Shown: positions 45,495 through 57,132, counted from the first letter of the stretch. The stretch: 64,000 nucleotides of DNA from Marmoricola sp. OAE513 (GCF_040546585.1 NZ_JBEPOC010000001.1:3826915-3890914), one strand, 5' to 3'. Program-made: numbers and translations. Notes: generated by a model not told the origin, from the letters alone.

Positions 45495-46264
45495 GCGGGA
45501 CCTTCACCCCGCGCCCGGGCAGCGCTCCCCTGGGCCGGATGATCGCCGCCCAGGCCTCGATGGAGGCGCGCCTGATGATCCGCAACGGGGAGCAGCTGCT
45601 GCTCGCCGTCGTGATCCCGGTGATCGTGCTGATCGGCGGCGTCCGCGGTGCCGAGCACGTCGGCCTCGACCTCTCCGACCGCCCGGTCGACGTGCTGACC
45701 CCGGGCGTGCTCGCCCTGGCGGTGATGTCGACGGCGTTCACCTCCCTGGCGATCGCCACCGGCTTCGAGCGCCGGTACGGCGTCATCAAGCGCCTGGGCA
45801 CCTCGCCGCTGCCCCGCTCCGGACTGCTCGTCGGCAAGGTCGGCGCACTGCTGCTCGTCGAGCTGCTCCAGGTCGTCGTGATCGGCGCCGTCGGCCTGGT
45901 GCTGGGCTGGGACCCGGAGCTGACGGCGACGTCGCTGCTGGCCGCCGCCGTCACGCTGCTGCTGGGCACTGCAGCGTTCGCGAGCCTCGGCCTCTTCGTC
46001 GCCGGCGTCCTGCGCGCCGAGGCGACCCTGGCTGCGGCGAACCTGATCTACCTGCTCCTGCTCGCCGGCGGAGCCGTGGTGCTGCCCGTCTCCGAGTACG
46101 GCGGCGCCGACATCGTGCTCGACCACCTGCCGTCCGGCGCGCTCGGCGAGGCCATGCGCCGTGCCCTGATGGAGGGCCAGCTCGCGACTGCCCACCTGAT
46201 GGTGCTGGTCGTGTGGGCGGCGCTCGGCACCGTGCTCACCGCGAGGACCTTCCGGTGGGAGTGA
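45491..46264 (+). CDS. ABC transporter permease (ABC-2 type)
   Basis: 257 aa with about six membrane helices; ATGFERRYGVIKRLGTSPLPR is the cytoplasmic coupling helix typical of ABC-2 permeases (DrrB family). It forms the transport channel with the ATPase encoded immediately upstream. GTG 45491 overlaps that gene's stop, and its own TGA overlaps the ctaA GTG, so the three are tightly coupled. Substrate unknown. Confidence 0.88.
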   Translation: MSGTFTPRPGSAPLGRMIAAQASMEARLMIRNGEQLLLAVVIPVIVLIGGVRGAEHVGLDLSDRPVDVLTPGVLALAVMSTAFTSLAIATGFERRYGVIKRLGTSPLPRSGLLVGKVGALLLVELLQVVVIGAVGLVLGWDPELTATSLLAAAVTLLLGTAAFASLGLFVAGVLRAEATLAAANLIYLLLLAGGAVVLPVSEYGGADIVLDHLPSGALGEAMRRALMEGQLATAHLMVLVVWAALGTVLTARTFRWE

Positions 46265-47121
46265 ACCTGACGCCGCAGCTGCGGCGCTTCGCGTGGGCGA
46301 GCATCGTGGCCAACATCGTCATCGTGGTCTCCGGCGGTGCCGTCCGCCTGACCGGTTCGGGCCTGGGCTGCCCCACCTGGCCGCGGTGCACCGAGGAGTC
46401 CTTCACCCCGCACGGCTCGCTGTCGCTGCACTCCGCGATCGAGTTCGGCAACCGGATGCTCACCTTCGTCCTGGTCGCCGTGGCCGTCGCGACCTTCGTC
46501 GCCGCGTGGCAGTCCGGTCGTCGCGAGCTGCGCCAGGTCGCCCTGGTGCTCGCGCTCGGCATCCCGGCCCAGGCGGTCATCGGCGGCATCAGCGTCCTGA
46601 CCGACCTGAACCCGTGGGTGGTCAGCTTCCACCTGCTCTGCTCGATGGCCATGGTCGGGGCCGCGGTGCTGCTGCTGCACCTGGTCGACCGGGACGGCCC
46701 GTTGGCGCCCGCGACCGCGGTGAAGCCGGTCACCGGGCTGGCCTGGGCCACGTTCGCCGCCGGCTGGGCGGTGCTGTACGTCGGCACGGTCGTCACCGGC
46801 GCCGGACCGCACGCGGGCGACAAGGAAGCCCCCCGCAACGGGCTCGATCCGCTGCAGCTCTCGCAGCTGCACGCCGACCTGGTCTTCCTGTTCGTCGGCC
46901 TCACCATCGGTCTGCTGGTGGTCCTGCACGTCACCGGCGCGAGCGCCGCAGCCAAGCGGGCTGCCAGACTGCTCCTGATCGTGGAGATCGCCCAGGGCGC
47001 GATCGGGTTCGTCCAGTACTTCACGGACCTGCCCGTCGTCCTGGTGGGGTTCCACATGCTCGGGGCGGCCCTGATCTCCGCCGCGATGACCTGGGCGGTG
47101 CTGGCGACGCGGGAGGCATGA
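46261..47121 (+). CDS. ctaA: Heme A synthase (COX15/CtaA)
   Basis: 286 aa with eight predicted membrane helices. The four heme-ligand His are in SLHSAIEFGNR, VVSFHLLCSM, QLHADLVFLF and VGFHMLGAAL; the extracytoplasmic Cys pair is GCPTWPRC. It oxidises heme O to heme A for cytochrome aa3 oxidase. ctaB, encoding the previous enzyme, is about 3 kb away on the opposite strand. GTG 46261 is chosen for its GTGA overlap with the permease stop. Confidence 0.95.
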   Translation: MNLTPQLRRFAWASIVANIVIVVSGGAVRLTGSGLGCPTWPRCTEESFTPHGSLSLHSAIEFGNRMLTFVLVAVAVATFVAAWQSGRRELRQVALVLALGIPAQAVIGGISVLTDLNPWVVSFHLLCSMAMVGAAVLLLHLVDRDGPLAPATAVKPVTGLAWATFAAGWAVLYVGTVVTGAGPHAGDKEAPRNGLDPLQLSQLHADLVFLFVGLTIGLLVVLHVTGASAAAKRAARLLLIVEIAQGAIGFVQYFTDLPVVLVGFHMLGAALISAAMTWAVLATREA

Positions 47122-47122
47122 G

Positions 47123-47482
47123 GTGGGACACCTGGTCTACGACGCCGACTGCGGCTTCTGCACCCGGTCCGCGCACTGGCTCGACGACGCACCCGTCGCC
47201 TGGCACACGCTCGACCTGACCGCCGTCGGTGCCACCCGGGACCAGGCCGACCAGAACGCCGGGTGGCTCGTCGACGGACGGATCACGGCACTGGGCGCTC
47301 CCGCCATCGTCCGCGCGCTCCGAGCGAAGCGAGGGCCCGCGCGAGTCGCAGGCTGGCTGCTCACCGTGCCCGGCCTGCGGCACGCCGCCGCCCTCGTCTA
47401 CCCCCGGATCGCCGCGAACCGGCACCGGATGCCCGGAGGCACCGCCGCCTGCCGGATCACCCCTCCCGAGGAGCACCGATGA
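47123..47482 (+). CDS. DCC-family thiol-disulfide oxidoreductase-like protein (DUF393)
   Basis: 119 aa. VYDADCGFCTRSAHWL contains the DxDCxFC motif that names the DCC family; two cysteines could do redox chemistry. No signal peptide is present. It follows ctaA after one base and overlaps the LtrA gene by four bases (ATGA at 47479-47482). Start is GTG 47123; an ATG nearby at 47118 is out of frame. Role in heme or oxidase assembly is possible by context only. Confidence 0.88.
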   Translation: MGHLVYDADCGFCTRSAHWLDDAPVAWHTLDLTAVGATRDQADQNAGWLVDGRITALGAPAIVRALRAKRGPARVAGWLLTVPGLRHAAALVYPRIAANRHRMPGGTAACRITPPEEHR

Positions 47483-48678
47483 GCCGGACCACCGCCGTCC
47501 CGTGGAAGCGTCCGCTGACCGGCCGCGACCCCGAGGAGGAGCACCGCGCCTCCACCCCGTTGGAGCTGCTCTTCGACCTGAGCTTCGTCGTCGCGGTCGC
47601 CGCCGCCGCGGCAGCCCTCCACCACGAGCTCTCCGCCGGGCACTTCGACGGCCTGATCGCGTTCACGATGGTGTTCTTCGCGACGTACTGGGCCTGGCTG
47701 AACTACAGCTGGTTCGCCAGCGCCTACGACACCGGCGACGTGGTCTTCCGGCTGACGACGTTCGTCATCCTGGCGGGGGTGCTGGTGCTGGCCACCGGCA
47801 TCCCGGACATCTTCGAGGACGATCCCGACTTCAAGGTCGTGGTGACCGGCTACCTGGTGATGCGCGCGGCGCTGATCCCGATGTGGCTGCGGGTCGCGCG
47901 CGACCACCCGCAGGCGCGCCGGATCGCGCTGCGCTACGCCGCCGGCATCGCGGTCGTCCAGGTGCTGTGGGTGGCCCGGTTGCTCGTCCACGACGAGGCA
48001 CTCGGACTGGTCACCTTCGTCGCCCTGGCGCTGGCCGAGATGGCGATCCCGTACGTCGCCGAGAACAGCGGTGGCGAGTCCACGCCCTGGCACGTCGAGC
48101 ACATCGTGGAGCGGTTCGAGCTCTTCACCATCATCGTGCTGGGCGAGGTCATCCTGGCCACGACCCAGGCGATCTCGGCGAGCCGCGGCAAGCACGGGTT
48201 CTCCGCCGACCTCGGGATGGTCATCGCCGGCGGGTTGCTGCTGGTGCTCTCGCTGTGGTGGGTGTACTTCAAGCGCCCGATGGTCGACTGCATCCACGGC
48301 CGGAACGGTTTCCTCTTCGGCTACGCGCACTACTTCCTGCTCGGGGGCATCGCTGCCGTCGGCGCTGCCCTGGCCGCGAACGTCGACGTCGTCCAGCACG
48401 AGGCGCACGGCATCACCCACCGCCAGGCCGTCCTGTGCCTGGCCGTCGCGGTCGTGGTCTACCTGCTGGCGCTGGGTTCGATCCACGCGTTCGGCACCGG
48501 GGACCTGCGCACCCTGGTCGCGCCGTCGGTCGTCAGCACGTTGGTCGTCGTCGCGGCGGTGGTCGCCACGGAGGAGTCGCACCACGTCGGTCCGGGCGTC
48601 CTGGCGATCGGGCTGGTCCTGGTCGGAGCGGTGTTCGACCACCAGCTGCGCACCGGCGTCAGCGCCGACGCCGGCTAG
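47479..48678 (+). CDS. Low-temperature requirement protein A (LtrA) family
   Basis: 399 aa with about ten to twelve membrane helices. STPLELLFDLSFVVAVAAAA is the family signature, and HVEHIVERFELFTIIVLGEVIL carries conserved polar residues in the membrane (His, Glu, Arg). The family was named after a Listeria cold-growth gene; the molecular function is unknown. It is the last gene of the run starting at 44538. Its TAG shares CTAG (48675-48678) with the convergent gene. Confidence 0.9.
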   Translation: MSRTTAVPWKRPLTGRDPEEEHRASTPLELLFDLSFVVAVAAAAAALHHELSAGHFDGLIAFTMVFFATYWAWLNYSWFASAYDTGDVVFRLTTFVILAGVLVLATGIPDIFEDDPDFKVVVTGYLVMRAALIPMWLRVARDHPQARRIALRYAAGIAVVQVLWVARLLVHDEALGLVTFVALALAEMAIPYVAENSGGESTPWHVEHIVERFELFTIIVLGEVILATTQAISASRGKHGFSADLGMVIAGGLLLVLSLWWVYFKRPMVDCIHGRNGFLFGYAHYFLLGGIAAVGAALAANVDVVQHEAHGITHRQAVLCLAVAVVVYLLALGSIHAFGTGDLRTLVAPSVVSTLVVVAAVVATEESHHVGPGVLAIGLVLVGAVFDHQLRTGVSADAG

Positions 48679-49241
48679 CGCCGTCGCCCGACGACCAGCC
48701 CCGCGCACAGCGCGCCGAGCGTGCCCAGCGCCTCGTCGCCGAGGGTGTCCTCGTAGGCGGTGTCGAGCTCGGTGCCGTGCCGGATGAACGTGTACCACTC
48801 GCCCAGCTCCCACCCGATGGCCAGCACGGCACCCAGTCCGGTGACCAGCAGCACCAGGGCCCACCGCGGCCGCACCGAATCGCCGATGATCAGCCCGATG
48901 CCCGACAGCAGGAAGAACCAGTTCACGAAGTGGTTGGCGTCGTCCCACCACGACACGGTGTCGTAGAGGTCCGCGCTGTTCCCGGTGACGTCGACGAGGA
49001 ACCCGAGCATGATCAGCGAGAACGCCCCGTACGGCGCCACCGCGTCCGGTCGCAGACGCTTCACGAACCACCACCACAGGGCCGGCGCGAGCAGCATCAG
49101 CAACGGGTAGGCGACCAGCCGGGCACCGAAAGCCTTGTCGGCGAACCGGTCGATCCCGGGCCACCACTCCGCAACGGCGAGCTGGCCGACGGTGAGCAGC
49201 AGGATGACCAGCGGCAGCATGCGCGTGAGCCGGACCCTCAC
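48675..49241 (-). CDS. Predicted membrane protein, conserved hypothetical
   Basis: 188 aa from GTG 49241. Five hydrophobic stretches are visible (about 6-22, 40-58, 68-88, 108-124, 130-150). Polar signatures DDANHFVNWFFLLSGIG and WELGEWYTFIRHGTEL (His, Trp, Glu) suggest the DUF2238-like group, of unknown function. The GTG overlaps the stop of the GNAT gene (GTGA at 49238-49241). The open frame extends further upstream, but that part is out-of-phase GNAT coding and is rejected. Confidence 0.8.
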   Translation of the reverse strand: MRVRLTRMLPLVILLLTVGQLAVAEWWPGIDRFADKAFGARLVAYPLLMLLAPALWWWFVKRLRPDAVAPYGAFSLIMLGFLVDVTGNSADLYDTVSWWDDANHFVNWFFLLSGIGLIIGDSVRPRWALVLLVTGLGAVLAIGWELGEWYTFIRHGTELDTAYEDTLGDEALGTLGALCAGLVVGRRR

Positions 49242-49702
49242 AGGACCTTCTCCCCGAACCACGTCGCGAGCGGGTTCTGGTTGTAGTCGGCGATCGGCCG
49301 GTAGCCGGACGCCTCGTAAAAGGCGACCGCGTGCTGGTGCTTCGACCCGGTGTCCATCCGCACGGTGCCGTGCCCCAGCGATCGGGCAGCGTCCTCGAGC
49401 GCAGCGAGGAGCAGCCGGGCGATGCCCTGCCTCCGGGCGTCCGGGACGACGTACATCCGCTTGATCTCGCCGACCTCGGGACCGATGCCCTTGACCGCAC
49501 CGCAGCACACCGCCTCGCCGTCGCGGAACCCGACGAGGAAGGTGCCGCCCGGCGGCGCGAAGTCCGCGGGCGACCCCGACGGCATCCCCGGAGCGGCCAG
49601 GTCAGCGCCGTCGTACATGGCGGCGATCTCCGCGGCGTACTCGGCGAGCAGGCGCTCGGCCTCCGGAGCGTCCGATGCCAGCGGGACGAACGTGATGCTC
49701 AA
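49238..49702 (-). CDS. GNAT family N-acetyltransferase
   Basis: 154 aa. [20 protein letters not shown] holds the acetyl-CoA loop (RRQGIA), followed by [12 protein letters not shown], the usual C-terminal element. Substrate unknown; small-molecule or protein acetylation are both possible. The start is uncertain: TTG 49702 (LSITFVP) overlaps the ctaB stop and gives a normal-length domain. It lies between ctaB and a membrane protein gene on the same strand. Confidence 0.85.
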   Translation of the reverse strand: MSITFVPLASDAPEAERLLAEYAAEIAAMYDGADLAAPGMPSGSPADFAPPGGTFLVGFRDGEAVCCGAVKGIGPEVGEIKRMYVVPDARRQGIARLLLAALEDAARSLGHGTVRMDTGSKHQHAVAFYEASGYRPIADYNQNPLATWFGEKVL

Positions 49703-50640
49703 CGCGTCAGCAGCGGGTCCAGCGCCACGGCGACGAACAGCAGCGACAGGTAGAGGTTCGACCAGTGGAAGAGCCGCATCGGCTTGATCTCGGTGAGCTC
49801 GTCGCTGCGCCGCGCGCGGACCCACATCAGGTGCGCCTCGACCAGGAAGGTGGCGCCGAGGACCCCGGCTGCGACCGGGTAGACGATGCCGGTGCCGGCG
49901 ACCGGCCAGAGCGCGAAGGAGACCGCCACCATGACCCAGGAGTACGCCACGATCTGGCGGGCGACCTGCTCCCCCGTCCGGACGACCGGCAGCATCGGGA
50001 CGTCGACCGCCGCGTAGTCCTCGCGGTAGCGCATCGCCAGCGCCCAGGTGTGCGGCGGGGTCCAGAAGAACACGACCAGGAACAGCACGACCGGGGCCCA
50101 GGCCAGCTCGTTGGTCACCGCGGTCCAGCCGATCAGCGCCGGGAAGCAGCCGGCGAGGCCGCCCCAGACGATGTTCTGCGTCGTCCGGCGCTTGAGCAGC
50201 ATCGTGTAGATGAAGACGTAGAAGGCGTTGGCGCTGACCGAGAGGATCGCGGAGAGCGGGTTGACCCAGACCGCCAGGATCACGGTCGAGAGCACGCCCA
50301 GCACGACACCGAAGATCAGCGCGGCCCGCGGCGTGACGATGTGCCGGGGAAGAGCGCGCCGGCGGGTGCGTCGCATCTGCTCGTCGATATCGCGGTCGTA
50401 GACGCAGTTGAAGACCGAGGCCGAGCCCGCCGACAGCGTCCCGCCGATCACCGTGGCGACCACCAGGCCGAAGCCGGGCACGCCCTGGGCGGCGAAGAAC
50501 ATGACCGGGACCGTGGTGAGGAGCAGCAGCTCGATGACCCGCGGCTTGGTCAGCCCGACGTAGGCGGCGACGACGTCACGAAGGGTCGCTCGGGAGGGAG
50601 CCTGTCCGGTGACGGACACCTCTGCGTCGAGCGCGGTCAC
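49699..50640 (-). CDS. ctaB: Protoheme IX farnesyltransferase (heme O synthase)
   Basis: 313 aa UbiA-family enzyme with about nine membrane helices. The prenyl-diphosphate motif is NCVYDRDID and the second motif [13 protein letters not shown]. It converts heme B to heme O, the step before ctaA. GTG 50640 is chosen because the conserved part starts shortly after (AYVGLTKPR); a GGCGAGG stretch is upstream. The -10 for this strand may be TAGACT (50690-50695), back to back with the tkt promoter. Confidence 0.94.
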   Translation of the reverse strand: MTALDAEVSVTGQAPSRATLRDVVAAYVGLTKPRVIELLLLTTVPVMFFAAQGVPGFGLVVATVIGGTLSAGSASVFNCVYDRDIDEQMRRTRRRALPRHIVTPRAALIFGVVLGVLSTVILAVWVNPLSAILSVSANAFYVFIYTMLLKRRTTQNIVWGGLAGCFPALIGWTAVTNELAWAPVVLFLVVFFWTPPHTWALAMRYREDYAAVDVPMLPVVRTGEQVARQIVAYSWVMVAVSFALWPVAGTGIVYPVAAGVLGATFLVEAHLMWVRARRSDELTEIKPMRLFHWSNLYLSLLFVAVALDPLLTR

Positions 50641-50711
50641 GCACGCCTCGCCTTCATTCCATGGTCGGACCGGCTGGTCCCGGCGGTTCAGTCTATCGGT
50701 AGGCTCGACGC

Positions 50712-52847
50712 ATGAGCCGCGCACGTACCCCGCTGGAATGGTCCGATCTCGACAAGCGGGCCGTGGACACCGCCCGCTGCCTCGCCATGGACGCTGTCCA
50801 GAAGGTCGGGAACGGGCACCCGGGCACCGCCATGAGCCTCGCTCCGGTGGCCTACCTTCTCTTCCAGAAGCGGATGCGGCACGACCCGGCGCACCCGGAC
50901 TGGTCCAACCGCGACCGGTTCGTGCTCTCCTGCGGCCACTCCTCGATCACGCTCTACACGCAGCTCTACCTCGGCGGCTTCGGGCTCGAGCTCGACGACC
51001 TCAAGGCGCTGCGCACCTGGGGCAGCCGGACCCCCGGCCACCCCGAGCACGGGCACACCGCCGGCGTCGAGACGACCACCGGTCCGCTGGGCCAGGGCGT
51101 CGCGAACGCGGTGGGCATGGCGATGGCCGCTCGCCGCGAGAAGGGCATGTTCGACCCGGACGGCGGCACCCCGACCACCGGAGACGGCCCGTTCGACCAC
51201 CACGTCTACGCGATCTGCTCCGACGGCGACCTGGAGGAGGGCGTCAGCGCCGAGGCCTCCTCGATCGCCGGTCACCAACAGCTGGGCAACCTGACGCTGA
51301 TCTACGACGCCAACCGGATCTCCATCGAGGGTGACACCCACATCGCCTTCACCGAGGACGTCGGGAAGCGCTACGAGGCCTACGGCTGGCACGTCCAGCA
51401 CGTCGACTGGACCAAGAACGGCGACCACGCCGACGGTGACGGTTACTACGAGGACATCCCCGCGCTCTGGGACGCGCTGGACCAGGCCGAGGACGTCGCG
51501 GACAAGCCCAGCCTGATCGTCCTGCGCACGATCATCGCCTGGCCCTCCCCCCAGGCCCAGAACACCGAGGCGTCGCACGGCAGCGCGCTGGGCGACGAGG
51601 AGATCGCAGCCACCAAGAAGGTCCTCGGCTTCGACCCCGACCAGCAGTTCCAGGTCGAGGACGAGGTCATCGCGCACACCCGCAAGCTGGTCGAGCGCGG
51701 CGCGGCCGCGGGCGCTGCCTGGGACGAGCAGTACGCCGCCTGGGCGGAGGCCAACCCGGAGCGCAACGACCTGCTGCACCGGCTCCGGTCGCGCAGCCTG
51801 CCGGCCGGCTGGGACGCCGACCTGCCGTCGTACGCACCGGACGCGAAGGGCGTCGCCACCCGGGTCGCTTCGGGCGAGGTCATCAACGCGGTAGCCGCGC
51901 ACCTGCCCGAGCTCTGGGGCGGCTCGGCCGACCTCGCCGGCTCGAACAACACCACCATCAAGGGCGAGCCGAGCTTCACGCCCGAGGAGTGGCAGACGTC
52001 GTACTGGAGCGGGAACCCGTACGGCCGCGTCCTGCACTTCGGCATCCGCGAGCACGCGATGGGCTCGGTGATGAACGGCATCACCTTGCACGGGGGCACC
52101 CGCGTCTTCGGCGGGACCTTCCTGGTCTTCTCCGACTACATGCGTCCGGCCGTCCGGCTCGCCGCGCTCATGAAGCTGCCGACGATCTACGTCTGGACCC
52201 ACGACTCGATCGGTCTCGGCGAGGACGGTCCGACCCACCAGCCGGTCGAGCACGTCGCGTCGCTGCGCGCGATCCCGGGTCTCGACGTCGTCCGACCCGC
52301 TGACGGCAACGAGACCGTCGCAGCGTGGAAGGCCACCCTGGAGATCACCGACCGCCCGGTCGCCCTGGCACTCACCCGGCAGAACGTTCCGACGGTTCCG
52401 CGCGGCGAAGACGGGTACGCAACCACCGAGGGCGTGGCCAAGGGTGGCTACACCCTGATCGACACCGAGGGCACACCCGACGTGATCCTCATCGGCACCG
52501 GATCGGAGGTCCAGCTCGCCGTGACCGCCCGTGACCAGCTCGCCGAGAAGGGCATCGGTGCCCGGGTCGTCTCGATGCCGTGCCGCGAGTGGTTCGACGC
52601 CCAGGACGCCGCCTACCGCGACTCGGTGCTGCTGCCCGACGTCAAGGCCCGGGTCAGCGTGGAGGCGGGAATCGCCCAGGGCTGGCGCGACGTTGTAGGA
52701 GATGCGGGCCGGATCGTCTCGCTCGACCACTTCGGTGGTTCCGCGGACTACTCGACCTTGTACCGCGAGTTCGGCATCACCGCCGAGGCCGTCACCCTTG
52801 CTGCCGAGGAGTCCCTCAGGACCGTCTCGAAGGCAGCCCGGAGCTAG
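50712..52847 (+). CDS. tkt: Transketolase
   Basis: 711 aa. The thiamine-diphosphate motif (SDGDLEEG ending in NANRI-like DANRIS), [13 protein letters not shown], and FGIREHAMG with [16 protein letters not shown] of the pyrimidine domain are all present. It exchanges two-carbon units in the non-oxidative pentose-phosphate pathway. ATG 50712 has TAGGCT at 50700-50705 six bases upstream. It is the first gene of the tkt-tal-pgi-zwf-opcA-pgl operon and is divergent from ctaB. Confidence 0.97.
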   Translation: MSRARTPLEWSDLDKRAVDTARCLAMDAVQKVGNGHPGTAMSLAPVAYLLFQKRMRHDPAHPDWSNRDRFVLSCGHSSITLYTQLYLGGFGLELDDLKALRTWGSRTPGHPEHGHTAGVETTTGPLGQGVANAVGMAMAARREKGMFDPDGGTPTTGDGPFDHHVYAICSDGDLEEGVSAEASSIAGHQQLGNLTLIYDANRISIEGDTHIAFTEDVGKRYEAYGWHVQHVDWTKNGDHADGDGYYEDIPALWDALDQAEDVADKPSLIVLRTIIAWPSPQAQNTEASHGSALGDEEIAATKKVLGFDPDQQFQVEDEVIAHTRKLVERGAAAGAAWDEQYAAWAEANPERNDLLHRLRSRSLPAGWDADLPSYAPDAKGVATRVASGEVINAVAAHLPELWGGSADLAGSNNTTIKGEPSFTPEEWQTSYWSGNPYGRVLHFGIREHAMGSVMNGITLHGGTRVFGGTFLVFSDYMRPAVRLAALMKLPTIYVWTHDSIGLGEDGPTHQPVEHVASLRAIPGLDVVRPADGNETVAAWKATLEITDRPVALALTRQNVPTVPRGEDGYATTEGVAKGGYTLIDTEGTPDVILIGTGSEVQLAVTARDQLAEKGIGARVVSMPCREWFDAQDAAYRDSVLLPDVKARVSVEAGIAQGWRDVVGDAGRIVSLDHFGGSADYSTLYREFGITAEAVTLAAEESLRTVSKAARS

Positions 52848-52871
52848 TACCACTTCCCAGAAAGGCACACC

Positions 52872-53975
52872 ATGTCCGACCGTCTGAAGCAGCTGGCAGA
52901 GGCAGGTGTGTCGATCTGGCTCGACGACCTGTCGCGGGAACGCCTGGAGACCGGCAACCTCGCCGACCTCGTCAAGACCTCCTCCGTCGTCGGCGTGACG
53001 ACGAACCCGTCCATCTTCGCGTCCGCGCTGGCCAAGGGTGAGCGGTACGACGCGCAGGTGCGCGAGCTCGCTGCCGACGGCGCCGACGTCGAGCGCACGG
53101 TGTTCGAGCTGACCACCACCGACGTGCGCAACGCAGCCGACGTCCTGCGTGACGTGTTCGAGGCCAGCGACGGGGTCGACGGCCGCGTCTCGATCGAGGT
53201 CTCCCCCGGGTTCGCCCACGACACCGAGCAGACCGTCGCGGAGGCGGCGAAGCTCTGGGCCGCCGTGGACCGCCCGAACGTGCTCATCAAGATCCCCGGT
53301 ACGCCGGAGGGCAACCCCGCCATCACCCGCACGCTCGCGGCGGGCATCTCGGTCAACGTGACCCTCATCTTCGGCCTCGACCAGTACGCCGAGGTGATGG
53401 AGGCCTACGTCGCCGGTCTCGAGCAGGCTGCGGCCAACGGTCACGACCTCAGCACCATCCACTCGGTGGCGTCGTTCTTCGTCTCCCGGGTCGACACCGA
53501 GATCGACGCCCGGCTGGACGCAGCCGGGGCCGAACCGGTCCTCAAGGGTCGAGCCGGCATCGCCAACGCCCGACTGGCGTTCGAGGCGTTCGAGAAGTTC
53601 TTCTCCGGTGAGCGCTGGGAGGCGCTCGCTGCACAGGGCGCGCACAAGCAGCGCCCGCTCTGGGCGAGCACCGGCGTCAAGAACCCGGAGTACGACGACA
53701 CGATGTACGTCGTCGACCTGGTGGTCGAGGACACCGTGAACACGATGCCCGAGAAGACGTTGCAGGCGGTGGCCGACCACGGCGTCGTGGCCGGGGACCG
53801 GGTGCGTCCCTTCTACGCCGAGGCCCGGCAGACGCTGGAGGATCTCGCGGCCGCGGGCATCGACTACGACGACGTGATCGCGCTGCTGATCCGCGAGGGC
53901 GTGGAGAAGTTCGTGACCGCCTGGGACGAGCTGCTCGAGACGGTCGGCAAGAGCTTGGAGCAGGCGAAGGCATGA
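52872..53975 (+). CDS. tal: Transaldolase
   Basis: 367 aa class I aldolase of the long actinobacterial type. [17 protein letters not shown], the Schiff-base Lys in [12 protein letters not shown], and [11 protein letters not shown] are diagnostic. It moves three-carbon units between sedoheptulose-7-phosphate and glyceraldehyde-3-phosphate. GAAAGG precedes the ATG, 24 bases after tkt. Its stop overlaps the pgi ATG (ATGA at 53972-53975). Confidence 0.96.
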   Translation: MSDRLKQLAEAGVSIWLDDLSRERLETGNLADLVKTSSVVGVTTNPSIFASALAKGERYDAQVRELAADGADVERTVFELTTTDVRNAADVLRDVFEASDGVDGRVSIEVSPGFAHDTEQTVAEAAKLWAAVDRPNVLIKIPGTPEGNPAITRTLAAGISVNVTLIFGLDQYAEVMEAYVAGLEQAAANGHDLSTIHSVASFFVSRVDTEIDARLDAAGAEPVLKGRAGIANARLAFEAFEKFFSGERWEALAAQGAHKQRPLWASTGVKNPEYDDTMYVVDLVVEDTVNTMPEKTLQAVADHGVVAGDRVRPFYAEARQTLEDLAAAGIDYDDVIALLIREGVEKFVTAWDELLETVGKSLEQAKA

Positions 53976-55615
53976 CGGCCTCCCGCTCGGGCGCCCCCGT
54001 CGATCCGACCACGACCACGTCCTGGTCCCGCCTGGCCGAGCTGCGGGCGGCGTTCGTCCCCGACCTGCGCAGCTGGTTCGCCGCCGACCCCGAGCGGGCG
54101 GTGCGGCTCACCGTCGAGGCAGCCGACCTGCACGTCGACCTGTCCAAGGGCCTGGTCACCGACGAGGTGCTGGCCGCCTTGCTCGCGCTCGCCGAGGAGG
54201 TCGACGTCGCCGGGCGCCGGGACGCGATGTTCCGCGGGGAGCACGTCAACGCCACCGAGGACCGGGCCGTGCTGCACACCGCCCTGAGGCTGCCCGCGGA
54301 CGCCTCGCTGGAGGTCGACGGCCACGACGTCGTGACCGAGGTGCACGAGACGCTGCAGCGCGTCTACGCGTTCGCCGACAAGATCCGCTCCGGCGCGTGG
54401 ACCGGCGTGACCGGCCGGCGCATCGAGACCGTCGTCAACATCGGCATCGGCGGCTCGGACCTCGGACCGGTGATGGCGTACGAGGCCCTCAAGCCCTACG
54501 TGCACGAGGGCCTGGAGTGCCGGTTCATCAGCAACATCGACCCGACCGACGCTGCCACAACGCTCGCCGGGCTCGACCCGGAGACGACCCTGTTCATCGT
54601 CGCCAGCAAGACCTTCGGGACCCTGGAGACGCTCACCAACGCGCGGCTGTGCCGGGCCTGGCTGCTCGATCGGCTGCCGGCCGGTGACGCCGAGGACGCC
54701 GTCAGGAAGCACTTCGTCGCGGTCAGCACGGCGCTCGACAAGGTCGCCGACTTCGGGATCGATCCGGAGAACGCCTTCGGGTTCTGGGACTGGGTCGGTG
54801 GGCGCTACTCGATCGACTCGGCGATCGGCACGTCGCTGGTCGTCGCGATCGGCCCGGAGCGCTTCGCTGAATTCCTCGGTGGGATGCACGCGATGGACGA
54901 GCACTTCCGGACCGCGCCTCCCGAGCAGAACGCTCCCCTGCTGATGGGGCTGCTCAACGTCTGGTACACCAACTTCCTCGGCGCGGCCACGCACGCGGTG
55001 CTCCCGTACGCGCAGCAGCTGCACCGGTTCCCGGCGTACCTGCAGCAGCTGACGATGGAGTCCAACGGCAAGGGCGTGCGGTGGGACGGCAGCAAGGTCG
55101 GCACCGACACCGGCGAGGTGTTCTGGGGCGAGCCCGGCACGAACGGCCAGCACGCGTTCTACCAGCTGATCCACCAGGGCACCCGGTTGATCCCGGCCGA
55201 CTTCATCGCCTTCGCCAACCCGGCGTACCCGCTCGTCGACGAGCACGACGGCGAGAGCGTCGACGTCCACGAGCTGTTCCTGGCGAACTTCTTCGCCCAG
55301 ACCCACGCCCTGGCGTTCGGCAAGAGTGCTGAGGAGCCGTACCGGAACTTCACCGGCAACCGGCCGACGACCTCGATCATGGCGCCGGACCTGACGCCGT
55401 CGGTGCTCGGTCAGCTGATCGCGCTGTACGAGCACCTGACCTTCACCCAGGGCGTTGTCTGGGGCATCGACAGCTTCGACCAGTGGGGTGTCGAGCTCGG
55501 CAAGAAGCTCGCCCTGGAGCTCGAGCCGGCGCTCGCCGGCAAGGAGGCGCCCGCCGAGGCGCAGGACCCCAGCACCAGGGCTCTGATCGCCTACTACCGG
55601 GAGAACCGGAGATGA
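53972..55615 (+). CDS. pgi: Glucose-6-phosphate isomerase
   Basis: 547 aa. [18 protein letters not shown], the phosphate loop SKTFGTLET and [15 protein letters not shown] at the C-terminus are family signatures, and [10 protein letters not shown] is present. It links fructose-6-phosphate to glucose-6-phosphate and so feeds carbon back into the oxidative branch. It overlaps both neighbours by four bases (tal and zwf). Confidence 0.97.
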   Translation: MTASRSGAPVDPTTTTSWSRLAELRAAFVPDLRSWFAADPERAVRLTVEAADLHVDLSKGLVTDEVLAALLALAEEVDVAGRRDAMFRGEHVNATEDRAVLHTALRLPADASLEVDGHDVVTEVHETLQRVYAFADKIRSGAWTGVTGRRIETVVNIGIGGSDLGPVMAYEALKPYVHEGLECRFISNIDPTDAATTLAGLDPETTLFIVASKTFGTLETLTNARLCRAWLLDRLPAGDAEDAVRKHFVAVSTALDKVADFGIDPENAFGFWDWVGGRYSIDSAIGTSLVVAIGPERFAEFLGGMHAMDEHFRTAPPEQNAPLLMGLLNVWYTNFLGAATHAVLPYAQQLHRFPAYLQQLTMESNGKGVRWDGSKVGTDTGEVFWGEPGTNGQHAFYQLIHQGTRLIPADFIAFANPAYPLVDEHDGESVDVHELFLANFFAQTHALAFGKSAEEPYRNFTGNRPTTSIMAPDLTPSVLGQLIALYEHLTFTQGVVWGIDSFDQWGVELGKKLALELEPALAGKEAPAEAQDPSTRALIAYYRENRR

Positions 55616-57132
55616 CCGAGAACCCGCTGCGCGACCCGGCGGACCGGCGGCTCCCCCGGATCGCTGGCCCGTGCGGCATGGTCCTCTTCGGGGTCACCGG
55701 CGACCTGTCGCGCAAGAAGGTGATGCCGGCGATCTACGACCTGGCCAACCGCGGGCTGCTCCCGCCGGGGTTCAGCCTGGTCGGGTTCGCCCGGCGGGAC
55801 TGGGCCGACCAGGACTTCGCCCAGATCGTGCACGACTCGGTCCGTGAGCACGCCCGCACCGAGTTCCGCGAGGAGGTCTGGAACCAGCTCGCCGAGGGCT
55901 TCCGGTTCGTGCCCGGCGACTTCGACGACGACACCGCCTTCGCCAACCTCCGCCGGACGATCGAGGAGCTCGACGAGACCCGCGGCACCCAGGGCAACCA
56001 CGCCTTCTACCTGGCGATCCCCCCGTCGTTCTTCGGCAACGTCGCCGCCCAGCTCAAGGAGCACGGCCTGGCCGACCCGAAGGAGGGTTCCTGGCGCCGG
56101 GTGGTCGTCGAGAAGCCGTTCGGGCACGACCTGGAGAGCGCTCGCGAGCTCAACGACATCCTCGGGCAGGTCTTCGACCCGGGCTCGATCTTCCGGATCG
56201 ACCACTACCTCGGCAAGGAGACCGTCCAGAACATCCTGGCGATGCGGTTCGCGAACAACCTGTTCGAACCGATCTGGAACTCCAACTACGTCGACCACGT
56301 CCAGATCACGATGGCCGAGGACGTCGGCATCGGTGGCCGGGCCGGCTACTACGACGGCGTCGGCGCTGCCCGCGACGTGATCCAGAACCACCTGCTCCAG
56401 CTGATGGCGCTGGTCGCCATGGAGGAGCCGACGTCGTTCGACGCCGAGAGCCTGCGGATCGAGAAGCAGAAGGTGCTCAGCTCGGTCACGCTACCGCCGC
56501 GCCTGGACCTCGCCACGGCCCGGGGCCAGTACGCCGCAGGCTGGGCGGGCGGCGAGGAGGTCATCGGCTTCTGCGAGGAGGACGGCATCGGCGCTCGGTC
56601 AACCACCGAGACGTATGCCGCCGTCACCCTGCACGTGGACACCCGCCGCTGGGCCGGGGTGCCGTTCTACCTGCGTACCGGGAAGCGCCTCGGTCGTCGG
56701 GTCACCGAGGTCGCGATCGTCTTCAAGCGCGCCCCGCACCTGCCGTTCACCGAGACGGCGACCGAGGCGCTGGGCCAGAACGCCATCGTGATCCGGGTGC
56801 AGCCCGACGAGGGCATGACGATCCGGTTCGGCTCCAAGGTGCCCGCGACCGCGATGGAGATCCGTGACGTGAACATGGACTTCGCCTACGGGGGGTCGTT
56901 CACCGAGGCGTCGCCGGAGGCGTACGAGCGGCTGATCCTCGACGTCCTGCTCGGCGACCCGCCGCTGTTCCCGCGGCACGAGGAGGTCGAGCTCTCCTGG
57001 AAGATCCTCGACCCGATCCTGGCGTACTGGGCCACCCGCGGGAAGCCGGAGTCCTACGCCTCCGGCGGCTGGGGACCCGCCTCGGCGGACAAGATGCTCG
57101 CGCGTGACGGAAGGACCTGGAGGAGGCCGTGA
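55612..57132 (+). CDS. zwf: Glucose-6-phosphate dehydrogenase
   Basis: 506 aa. [11 protein letters not shown] is the NADP site, [13 protein letters not shown] the catalytic His/Lys loop, and EKPFG the substrate site. It makes 6-phosphogluconolactone and NADPH (or NADH in some actinobacteria). ATG 55612 overlaps the pgi stop; its TGA overlaps the opcA GTG (GTGA at 57129-57132). Confidence 0.97.
   Translation: MTENPLRDPADRRLPRIAGPCGMVLFGVTGDLSRKKVMPAIYDLANRGLLPPGFSLVGFARRDWADQDFAQIVHDSVREHARTEFREEVWNQLAEGFRFVPGDFDDDTAFANLRRTIEELDETRGTQGNHAFYLAIPPSFFGNVAAQLKEHGLADPKEGSWRRVVVEKPFGHDLESARELNDILGQVFDPGSIFRIDHYLGKETVQNILAMRFANNLFEPIWNSNYVDHVQITMAEDVGIGGRAGYYDGVGAARDVIQNHLLQLMALVAMEEPTSFDAESLRIEKQKVLSSVTLPPRLDLATARGQYAAGWAGGEEVIGFCEEDGIGARSTTETYAAVTLHVDTRRWAGVPFYLRTGKRLGRRVTEVAIVFKRAPHLPFTETATEALGQNAIVIRVQPDEGMTIRFGSKVPATAMEIRDVNMDFAYGGSFTEASPEAYERLILDVLLGDPPLFPRHEEVELSWKILDPILAYWATRGKPESYASGGWGPASADKMLARDGRTWRRP

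Noticed and set aside
48675..49508. Long version of the membrane protein after GNAT (277 aa)
   Set aside because: The first 89 residues are the GNAT gene read in another frame. The GTG at 49241 overlaps the GNAT stop and precedes the first helix.
50688..53780. Open frame of 1030 codons on the minus strand across tkt and tal
   Set aside because: It is an antisense shadow of two certain genes. Its sequence is biased to Arg/Gly/Val/Asp as expected from reading high-GC codons backwards, with no domain.
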